In this document: in pieces, positions 6,560-11,837 of the stretch | Numbering within the stretch: the stretch's first letter is position 1 | Layout: each line of letters begins with the position of its first letter | Source: Gemmatimonadales bacterium | Lineage (GTDB): Bacteria > Gemmatimonadota > Gemmatimonadetes > Palauibacterales > Palauibacteraceae | Direction: 5' to 3' | DNA: 11,837 nucleotides | NCBI GenBank assembly: GCA_030636765.1 | Contig: DAOVWI010000061.1 | Span: 1-11,837 of the forward strand | The notes under the pieces: model-generated | What the model was told of the DNA's origin: nothing | The model's database searches: none | Seen by the model: the letters and a program-made list of their open reading frames with translations, nothing else | Translations under genes and position numbers: made by a program

Positions 6560-6817
6560 ATGGCGCACAAGAAGGGCGTCGGGTCGAGCCGGAACGGGCG
6601 TGACAGCAAGCCGAAGTACCTGGGCGTGAAGCTCTACGGCGGTCAGGTCGTGCGCGCCGGCGGCATCATCGTCCGTCAGCGGGGCACGAGAATCCATCCC
6701 GGACGCAACGTTGGGAGGGGGCGCGACGACACGCTCTTCGCCCTGGCCGATGGTGTGGTGCACTTTTCGACCGGCCGCGGCGGCCGAAAAACGGCGTACG
6801 TCCTCTCGGCCAACTGA
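6560..6817 (+). CDS. rpmA: 50S ribosomal protein L27
   Basis: An 85-residue large-subunit protein whose N-terminal tail reaches the peptidyl-transferase centre. Seen: the N-terminus MAHKKGVGSSRNGRDSKPKY, the core LGVKLYGGQVVRAGGIIVRQ, and RGTRIHPGRNVGRGRDDTLFA, all closely matching L27. Length equals E. coli L27. The N-terminus is the simple Met-Ala form, without the cleavable extension seen in Firmicutes, which argues against that phylum. It directly abuts rplU, the conserved pair. obgE, the usual next gene, is not present; a terminator and a converging gene follow instead. Confidence 0.98.
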   Translation: MAHKKGVGSSRNGRDSKPKYLGVKLYGGQVVRAGGIIVRQRGTRIHPGRNVGRGRDDTLFALADGVVHFSTGRGGRKTAYVLSAN

Positions 6818-6841
6818 GGCCCCTCTCGGCGAACTGAGGCC
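6802..6841 (+). repeat. 20-bp tandem duplication across the rpmA stop codon
   Basis: Bases 6802-6821 and 6822-6841 are two adjacent copies of CCTCTCGGCSAACTGAGGCC differing at one base (C6811 versus G6831). The first copy contains the last codons and TGA (6815-6817) of rpmA; the second lies in the 3' untranslated region and supplies the left arm of the terminator. Confidence 0.85.
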
Positions 6842-6860
6842 CTGCGGCGCGGGGCCTTTT
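6837..6860 (+). terminator. Intrinsic terminator of rplU-rpmA
   Basis: AGGCCCTGC (6837-6845) pairs with GCGGGGCCT (6849-6857) to form a 9-bp stem with one T-G pair and a GGC triloop, followed by TTTT (6857-6860). It lies 20 nt after the rpmA stop. The T-tract exists only on the plus strand, so it serves rpmA and not the converging hydratase gene. Confidence 0.8.
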
Positions 6861-6870
6861 CGGACCGCCT

Positions 6871-7650
6871 CTATTCCCCGGTGAACTCGGCTTTCCGCTT
6901 CTCGAGGAACGCGCTCACGCCCTCGTCCATGTCGCGGGTGGAGAACAGCAGCCCGAACCAGGCGCGCTCGAATTTCAGCCCCTCGTCCATCGGCATCCGC
7001 CGGGCGGCGAGGATGCTCTCCTTGGCTGCCTGAAGAGCGATCGGGCTCTTAGAGGCGATCGCCCGCGCGAGCTCCAGCGTGCGCTCCGTCAGCTCATCGG
7101 CTGGAACCACCTGATCCACGAGGCCGATCCGCTCAGCCTCCTCCGCCGAGATCATCTCGCCCGTGTAGATGAGCTTCATCGCGCGCCCCTCGCCGACCAG
7201 GCGCGGTAAACGCTGCGTGCCGCCACCGCCCGGGATGATCCCGAGGTTGATCTCGGGCTGGCCGAGGCGAGCCCTGTCGGACGCGACACGGATGTCGCAC
7301 GCCATCGCCAGCTCGCAGCCCCCGCCCAGGCAGAAGCCGTTGATCATCGCGATGATCGGCTTCGGCATCCTTTCCATCTCGGAGTAGATGTTGGAGGCCT
7401 GCATCTTCCGGTACTGCATCACGGCCGTCATGCCCTTGAACTCGCCGATATCGGCGCCCGCGATAAACGCCTTCTCGCCCGCGCCGGTCAGCACGATCGC
7501 GCGGACGTCGTCGTCCGATCGGAGGGCGTCCAGTGCGCCTACGAGGGCGCACCTCACCTCGCCGTTCAGCGCGTTCAACACCTCCGGCCGGTTGATCGTG
7601 AGCAGCGCAACACGGCTCTCCAGCCTCTCGATCAATAGCACGTCGCTCAT
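6871..7650 (-). CDS. Enoyl-CoA hydratase (crotonase family, PaaF-like)
   Basis: A cytosolic 259-residue enzyme that adds water to trans-2-enoyl-CoA to give (S)-3-hydroxyacyl-CoA. It has both catalytic glutamates of crotonase: Glu113 in LGGGCELAMACD and Glu133 in GQPEINLGIIPGGGGTQRLP (Glu144 and Glu164 of rat mitochondrial hydratase). The oxyanion-hole segments are FIAGADIGEF (62-71) and GGG (109-111). The C-terminal FLEKRKAEFTGE is typical. The ATG at 7650 has GGGAG about 11 nt upstream, a slightly long spacing. It is the last gene of the leftward acyl-CoA operon, 21 bp after the 3-hydroxyacyl-CoA dehydrogenase gene, and its product is that enzyme's substrate. PaaF of phenylacetate breakdown or a short-chain hydratase of general beta-oxidation both fit. 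Confidence 0.93.
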   Translation of the reverse strand: MSDVLLIERLESRVALLTINRPEVLNALNGEVRCALVGALDALRSDDDVRAIVLTGAGEKAFIAGADIGEFKGMTAVMQYRKMQASNIYSEMERMPKPIIAMINGFCLGGGCELAMACDIRVASDRARLGQPEINLGIIPGGGGTQRLPRLVGEGRAMKLIYTGEMISAEEAERIGLVDQVVPADELTERTLELARAIASKSPIALQAAKESILAARRMPMDEGLKFERAWFGLLFSTRDMDEGVSAFLEKRKAEFTGE

Positions 7651-7671
7651 TCGTATACTCGCTCCCTTCGT

Positions 7672-8538
7672 CTACCAAGCATAGAAGCCACGGCCGGCCT
7701 TCTTGCCGAGGTGTCCCTCCTCCACCATGCGTTCGAGCAGTTCCGGTGGCTGGAAGCGCTCGCCCAGCTCGCGCTGCAGGTAACGCGCGATCTCGAGCCG
7801 CACGTCCAGTCCCACCAGGTCCGTCAGGCGCAGCGGACCCATCGGGTGGCGGTACCCGAGCTCCATCGCCCGGTCAATGTCTTCGGCCGTGCCCACCCCC
7901 GACTCGACCATCCGAATCGCCTCCAGGCCGAGGATGATGCCAAGGCGCGATGAAGCGAAACCGGGCGAATCGGCGACGACGATCGGCGTCTTCCCCATCC
8001 GCTCCGCCACCGCCCGAGCCAGCTCCACGGTGTCGGGCGCCGTTCGATCGCCTCTGACGATCTCGACCAGCTCCATGATGTGGACCGGGTTGAAGAAGTG
8101 CATGCCCACGACCCGCTCGGGCGCCTCGACCGCCTCGGCGATCGAGGTGATCGAGAGCGAGGAGGTGTTGGTCCCCAGCAGCGTGGTCGGCTCGACGTGC
8201 GGCGTGATGCCCGACAGGATCTCGCGCTTGAGCTCCAGGATCTCCGGCACCGCCTCTACGACGATCTCCGCCCCGCCGACCGCCGCGGCCAGATCCGTCG
8301 TCACCGTCAGTCGGTGGAGAGCCGCGTCCCGCGCCGCCGGCTCCACCTTCCCGAGCTCCACGCCCCGGTCCAGGTTCGCCCGCACGCGCTCGAGAGCTGC
8401 CTTCAGCACCTCCTCGCTCACGTCCTGCAGCCGGACGTCGTAACCCGCCACGGCGGCCACCTGGGCGATGCCGTGGCCCATCGTGCCCGCCCCGATCACC
8501 GCTAGCCTCGCTCCGGCACTCGTGTGTTCGTTCGTCAT
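7672..8538 (-). CDS. 3-hydroxyacyl-CoA dehydrogenase (Hbd/PaaH-like)
   Basis: An NAD(P)-dependent 288-residue enzyme oxidising (S)-3-hydroxyacyl-CoA to 3-oxoacyl-CoA. Seen: Rossmann motif VIGAGTMGHGIA (14-25), NTSSLSI (124-130) with Ser126, the catalytic pair His147 and Glu159 in HFFNPVHIMELVEIV (matching His158 and Glu170 of the human enzyme), and the C-terminal dimer domain with HPMGPLRLTDLVGLD and a closing KKAGRGFYAW. The usual SPGFxxNR reads SPGFASSR here, so the substrate-contacting Asn is Ser197. Start: ATG at 8538 overlaps the preceding gene's stop as ATGA and has GGGGGA a few nt upstream; the open frame continues upstream only as out-of-family sequence. Single-function type, not fused to a hydratase. 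It sits between the GNAT and hydratase genes. Confidence 0.94.
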   Translation of the reverse strand: MTNEHTSAGARLAVIGAGTMGHGIAQVAAVAGYDVRLQDVSEEVLKAALERVRANLDRGVELGKVEPAARDAALHRLTVTTDLAAAVGGAEIVVEAVPEILELKREILSGITPHVEPTTLLGTNTSSLSITSIAEAVEAPERVVGMHFFNPVHIMELVEIVRGDRTAPDTVELARAVAERMGKTPIVVADSPGFASSRLGIILGLEAIRMVESGVGTAEDIDRAMELGYRHPMGPLRLTDLVGLDVRLEIARYLQRELGERFQPPELLERMVEEGHLGKKAGRGFYAW

Positions 8539-9029
8539 CGGATCCCCCAGTCGACCGCTTTGCGCCTTACCACCTCGACGGCGTCGAACCCCAGCTCCTC
8601 GGCGATCGCGTTGGCCAGCACGTTGTCGGCGCCGATGAAGAGCCGAACCTCCATGAACTCCCATTCCCGTGCCCATCGGTAGGCAGCCGTCAACAGGCGC
8701 TTCAGGTTTCCCTTCCGGCGTGCGTCGGGGCGCACGAAAGGCGTCTGAATCCGGGCGAATCGCGGCGGGAGGAAGTACGGATGGTTCTCCTCCATGCGGC
8801 ACGTGATCATGCCGTCGAGGCCCCCGTCCTTCCGGACCAGGACGTACACAGTCGCGTTCTCGTCCCCGATGTTTCTGGCGAACGCCGCCCGCCGGCTCAC
8901 GAAGCCCGTGCGGGCCACGCGGTTATATGCGGGGTTGAAGCGGTGCTCCCGAACGTAGTGCGACCACAGCGCGACGAGCTCGTCCAGATCGTCATCGACG
9001 GCCTCCCGGAGTGTGCTCCCGTGGCTCAT
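8535..9029 (-). CDS. GNAT-family N-acetyltransferase embedded in the acyl-CoA operon
   Basis: A 164-residue cytosolic protein of the GCN5-related acetyltransferase fold. Seen: N-terminal LREAVDDDLDELVALWSHYV (helix 1), central strands around VYVLVRKDGGLDGMITCRME, the acetyl-CoA-binding motif A region IQTPFVRPDARRKGNLKRLL (94-113), and motif B with NVLANAIAEELGFDAVEVVRRKAVDW (136-161). The P-loop reads R-R-K-G-N-L, where the family pattern Q/R-x-x-G-x-G/A would have a small last residue, so CoA binding may differ a little. Start ATG 9029 overlaps the upstream stop as ATGA; its own stop overlaps the downstream start the same way. The substrate is unknown: a protein lysine, a small amine or a CoA-ester by-product are all possible. 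The overlaps on both sides tie its expression to the catabolic genes. Confidence 0.8.
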   Translation of the reverse strand: MSHGSTLREAVDDDLDELVALWSHYVREHRFNPAYNRVARTGFVSRRAAFARNIGDENATVYVLVRKDGGLDGMITCRMEENHPYFLPPRFARIQTPFVRPDARRKGNLKRLLTAAYRWAREWEFMEVRLFIGADNVLANAIAEELGFDAVEVVRRKAVDWGIR

Positions 9030-9829
9030 CCGGCCGGCGCGCGGCCGAACAGGGCCGGCCGCTTCTCGAGAAAGGCTTGCACGCCCTCGCGCGCGTCGGC
9101 CGAACGGAAGCACTGGGTTTGCGCTTCCACCTCGTAATCGAGCATCTCGTCCAATCCGGCGCCGAGGCTCCTGCGGACCGCCTCCTTCGCGAGGCGGAGC
9201 GAGAGGGCCGGACGCGACGCGAGCCGCTCGGCCAGCGCGTGCGCTTCGACCATCAGGCTGTCATGGGGCACGACCCGATTGACGAGCCCGATCTCCAGGG
9301 CCCGCTCGGCGTCGACCATCTCGCCGAGGAAGAAGAGCTCGGCGGCACGAGCCGGCCCGACGAGCCTCGGCACGAAGTACGCTCCGCCCCAATCCGGGTG
9401 GAGGCCGATGTTGCTGAACGTCTGTCCGATCGAGGCCCGGTCGGAGGCCAGCCTGAGGTCGCACGCCAGCGCCAGGTTGGCGCCCCCCCCGGCGGCGGGG
9501 CCGTTGATCGCTGCGATCACCGGCTTCGGCATCCCCGCGATGGTCGTGACCACGCGGCGGCCCGCCTCGACGAGGGCGCGGGCCTCCTCCAGCCGGTCGC
9601 CTTCGAGCAACTCGGCCAGGTAGCGCACGTCCGCTCCCGTGCAGAAGGCGCGTCCTCGGCCGGTGACGATCACCGCTCGCGCCCGCTCATCGGCCGCCAA
9701 CTCTTCCAGGCCGTCGGCGATCTCGTCCCGCATCGTGCCGGCGAACGAGTTCAGCTTCTCGGGCCGGTTCAGAGTGAGCGTGCCGACCGCTCCGTCCACG
9801 GAGACCAGGACGCGGCCGTCGTCGCTCAT
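9026..9829 (-). CDS. Crotonase-family enoyl-CoA isomerase (PaaG-like), not a canonical hydratase
   Basis: A 267-residue crotonase-fold enzyme. It keeps the oxyanion-hole segments (FCTGADVRYL, 62-71; GGG, 114-116) and the CoA-binding fold, but both hydratase glutamates are replaced: the first position is Asn118 (GGGANLALACD) and the second Phe138 (GQTFSNIGL). Asp146 in GLHPDWGG falls where PaaG-type isomerases and 4-chlorobenzoyl-CoA dehalogenase carry their catalytic aspartate. The most likely role is isomerisation, such as 1,2-epoxyphenylacetyl-CoA to oxepin-CoA or a double-bond shift, and not hydration. Start ATG 9829 overlaps the thiolase stop as ATGA. The gene lies in one block with thiolase, dehydrogenase and hydratase, as in phenylacetate clusters. 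The exact substrate is inferred from family and context only. Confidence 0.85.
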   Translation of the reverse strand: MSDDGRVLVSVDGAVGTLTLNRPEKLNSFAGTMRDEIADGLEELAADERARAVIVTGRGRAFCTGADVRYLAELLEGDRLEEARALVEAGRRVVTTIAGMPKPVIAAINGPAAGGGANLALACDLRLASDRASIGQTFSNIGLHPDWGGAYFVPRLVGPARAAELFFLGEMVDAERALEIGLVNRVVPHDSLMVEAHALAERLASRPALSLRLAKEAVRRSLGAGLDEMLDYEVEAQTQCFRSADAREGVQAFLEKRPALFGRAPAG

Positions 9830-11055
9830 CCGGCCCCGTCTTCCGAGTGCACGAGCGTCGCGATCCCCTGACCGACCCCGATGCACATCGTGACGAGCCC
9901 GGTGGCAGCCCCGCGGCGCCCCATCTCGTGGACGAGCGTCGTGAACAGCTTGGCGCCCGTGCATCCCAGCGGGTGGCCCAGCGCAATCGCGCCGCCGTTC
10001 ACGTTGACGCGCTCGGGGTCGAGCCCGAGCTCGCGGATGCAGGGAAGCGCCTGGGCGGCGAACGCCTCGTTCAGCTCGACGAGATCCAGGTCGGCTACGG
10101 AGAGCCCGGCCCGTTCGAGGGCCTTGCGCGTGGCGGGGATCGGGCCGAGACCCATGCAAGAGGGATCGACGCCCGCCACCGCAGAGGCGCCCAGGCGCGC
10201 CATCGGCCGGAGGCCGAGCTCGACGGCGGCCCGGCGGCTCGTCACCAGGACGGCCGCGGCGCCGTCGTTGATCCCCGACGCGGAGCCGGCCGTCACCGTC
10301 CCGTTCTTCCGAAACGCTGGGCGGAGCTTCGAGAGCTTCTCGAGCGTGATCTCCGGGCGGGGATGCTCGTCCCACTCGACGAGGGCCGGGTCGCCCCTCC
10401 GCTGCGGCACCTCCACCGGCACGATCTCGTCGGCGAACCTGCCCTCCTCGATCGAGCGCCCGGCCCGCCGCTGGCTCTCGAGCGCGAACTCGTCCTGCTC
10501 CTCACGCGTCACGCCGTAGCGCTCCGCCACCACCTCCGCCGTCTCCCCGAGAGAGATCGTCCACGCCTCGGGCATCTTCGGGTTGGTGAAGCGCCAGCCC
10601 ACGGTGGTATCGGCCGTCTGCGGCGCGGCGCGCGGGAAAGCCGTCCCCGGCTTCAGCATGACCCACGGAGCCCGCGACATGCTCTCCACTCCGCCGGCGA
10701 CGAACACGTCTCCCTCACCGCAGCGGATGGCATGGCCTGCCGAGACGATCGCCTGGAGGCCCGAGCCGCACAGCCGGTTGATCGTCTGTCCGGCCACCTC
10801 GATCGGAAGGCCGGCGAGGAGGCCGACCATCCGGCCGACGTTGCGGTTGTCCTCGCCCGCGGCGTTGGTGCAGCCGGCGATCACGTCCTCGATACGCTCC
10901 GGAGGCACGCCGGTCCGCTCGACGAGCGCCCGGACGGCGAGGGCCAGCAGGTCGTCGGGCCGCACGCGTGAGAGGGCGCCGCCGTGGCGCCCCACGGGCG
11001 TGCGGACGGCGTCGATGATGACGGGGTCGCGGTCGTGCGACTGGCGAGGCATCAT
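9826..11055 (-). CDS. Thiolase, beta-ketoadipyl-CoA/acetyl-CoA acyltransferase type (PaaJ/PcaF-like)
   Basis: A 409-residue degradative thiolase that cleaves 3-oxoacyl-CoA with CoA to acetyl-CoA and a shortened acyl-CoA. Seen: nucleophile Cys96 (NRLCGSGLQAI), His361 (GGAIALGHPLGCTGAK, 355-369) and Cys391 (MCIGVGQGIA). The stretches AGEDNRNVGRM, GWRFTNPKM, DEHPRPEITLEKLSKL and TVTAGSASGINDGAA read much like PcaF/PaaJ, which cleave beta-ketoadipyl-CoA. General acetyl-CoA acetyltransferases also share some of these. Two ATGs stand in tandem at 11055 and 11052; GAG about 9 nt upstream of the first is a weak ribosome site, so either could be used. It lies 34 bp after the aldehyde dehydrogenase stop and overlaps the next gene by 4 bp. 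Confidence 0.92.
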   Translation of the reverse strand: MMPRQSHDRDPVIIDAVRTPVGRHGGALSRVRPDDLLALAVRALVERTGVPPERIEDVIAGCTNAAGEDNRNVGRMVGLLAGLPIEVAGQTINRLCGSGLQAIVSAGHAIRCGEGDVFVAGGVESMSRAPWVMLKPGTAFPRAAPQTADTTVGWRFTNPKMPEAWTISLGETAEVVAERYGVTREEQDEFALESQRRAGRSIEEGRFADEIVPVEVPQRRGDPALVEWDEHPRPEITLEKLSKLRPAFRKNGTVTAGSASGINDGAAAVLVTSRRAAVELGLRPMARLGASAVAGVDPSCMGLGPIPATRKALERAGLSVADLDLVELNEAFAAQALPCIRELGLDPERVNVNGGAIALGHPLGCTGAKLFTTLVHEMGRRGAATGLVTMCIGVGQGIATLVHSEDGAG

Positions 11056-11089
11056 CTGCGGATCTCGTTGCGGCCGGAAAAGGGCGCGC

Positions 11090-11837
11090 CTACCGGAGGT
11101 TCACCCACACAGATTTCAGCTGTGTGTACTGGTCGAGCGCCTGGCCGCCCAGGTCGCGGCCGTAGCCGCTCTGCTTGTAGCCTCCGAACGGGCTGGCCGG
11201 GTCGTACAGGTTGTACGTGTTGATCCACACCGTGCCGGCCTTCAGACGTGATGCGACGTAGTGCGCCTTCTTCACGTCGCTGGTCCAGACAGCCGCCGCG
11301 AGGCCGTACATGGTGTCGTTCGCCTGCTCGATCGCGTCGTCGACGTCCTCGAACGTGAGCGTAGCGAGCACGGGTCCGAAGATCTCCTCCCGCGCGATCG
11401 TCATCTCGCTCGTCACGTCGTCGAACACCGTCGGCCGGACGAAGTAGCCGGGCCCGATATCGGCTCGCCCTCCCCCGGCGACGACACGAGCGCCCTCCTC
11501 CACGCCCTTCTCGATGTAGCCCAGCACGCTCTCCATCTGGCGCTCGGAGACGATCGCACCGATCCGCGTCCCCTTCTCGAAGGGGTCGCCGACCTTCATC
11601 CTGTCCGCGCCCTCGGCGACCATCCCCACCAGCTGCTCGTGTGCGCTGCTCTCGACGAGGAGTCGGCTTCCCGCCGCGCACACCTCGCCCTTCCCGTAGA
11701 AGATGCCCGCCAGCGCTCCCTTGGCGGCGATTGGCATGTCCGCGTCCGCGAACACGATGTTGGGGCTCTTGCCGCCCAACTCCAGGGAGACGCGCTTGAC
11801 CGTCCCGGCGGCCACCGTGGCGATGCGCTGCCCCACC
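11090..11837 (-). CDS. NAD(P)-dependent aldehyde dehydrogenase, C-terminal half (cut by window edge)
   Basis: The last 248 or so residues of a classical aldehyde dehydrogenase (full family length near 490), oxidising an aldehyde to its acid. The reading frame enters from the right edge; the GTG at the edge is an internal Val codon in a V-G-Q-R-I-A context and not a start. Seen: the active-site glutamate in VSLELGGKSPNIVFADAD, the catalytic cysteine 34 residues later in GEVCAAGSR, the EEIFGPV motif, and the C-terminal SPFGGYKQSGYGRDLGG with a YTQLKSVWVNL ending, as in betaine-, phenylacetaldehyde- and general aldehyde dehydrogenases. It has no PaaZ-style hydratase fusion at its C-terminus. Placed first in view of the leftward operon, it may oxidise an aldehyde made from the same substrate. 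The substrate cannot be told from this half. Confidence 0.93.
   Translation of the reverse strand, partial: VGQRIATVAAGTVKRVSLELGGKSPNIVFADADMPIAAKGALAGIFYGKGEVCAAGSRLLVESSAHEQLVGMVAEGADRMKVGDPFEKGTRIGAIVSERQMESVLGYIEKGVEEGARVVAGGGRADIGPGYFVRPTVFDDVTSEMTIAREEIFGPVLATLTFEDVDDAIEQANDTMYGLAAAVWTSDVKKAHYVASRLKAGTVWINTYNLYDPASPFGGYKQSGYGRDLGGQALDQYTQLKSVWVNLR

Noticed and set aside
9847..10971. Plus-strand open frame of 374 codons opposite the thiolase
   Set aside because: Antisense shadow of a complete thiolase with all three catalytic residues; composition dominated by Arg, His, Gly and Leu.
6871..11837. Possible defence or biosynthetic island
   Set aside because: Every gene belongs to a well-known acyl-CoA or aldehyde metabolism family apart from one GNAT; there are no nucleases, toxins, recombinases or repeats.

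Overview
The window is GC-rich, gene-dense bacterial chromosome with no sign of phage, transposon or CRISPR sequence. Two envelope genes, one with a beta-barrel-like product behind a Sec signal and one with a periplasmic coiled-coil MscS channel, point to a Gram-negative (diderm) host. The protein style (acidic 'DLEDDLGF' barrel protein, extended L21, degradative acyl-CoA genes) reminds me of Gemmatimonadota or a neighbouring phylum. That placement is inference and not proven here.

Layout. Positions 1-67 hold the last codons of an upstream gene (product ending in a CxxCxxC motif) and its probable terminator. At 171-2925 (+) a short-chain-type acyl-CoA dehydrogenase is followed after 13 bp by an RNase E/G endonuclease. 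At 2955-5685 (-) a two-gene envelope operon runs the other way: MscS-family channel first, then a beta-barrel-like outer-membrane protein. A 277-bp region (5701-5977) separates it from rplU-rpmA (+, 5978-6817), which has a sigma70-like promoter and a good intrinsic terminator. L21 carries an Ala/Pro/Glu linker and a C-terminal domain that reads as a peripheral subunit-binding (E3-binding) domain of 2-oxoacid dehydrogenase E2 proteins. This is the most unusual item in the window.

From 6871 to the right edge (-) lies an acyl-CoA catabolic operon, transcribed leftward: aldehyde dehydrogenase (cut by the edge), thiolase of PaaJ/PcaF type, crotonase of PaaG-like isomerase type, GNAT acetyltransferase, 3-hydroxyacyl-CoA dehydrogenase, enoyl-CoA hydratase. 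Three consecutive junctions are 4-bp ATGA overlaps, so these genes are tightly co-expressed. Together they could isomerise, hydrate, oxidise and thiolytically cleave a CoA-bound ring-opening product or fatty acid. The gene set matches the lower phenylacetyl-CoA pathway, but the ring epoxidase and ligase genes are not in view, so general beta-oxidation remains possible.

In many bacteria the RNase E/G gene sits directly before rplU-rpmA. Here both are present on the same strand but separated by the inverted envelope pair, which suggests an insertion or rearrangement. I found no clear new defence or mobile system. The best candidates for something undescribed are the L21-E3-binding fusion and the GNAT locked into the acyl-CoA operon.
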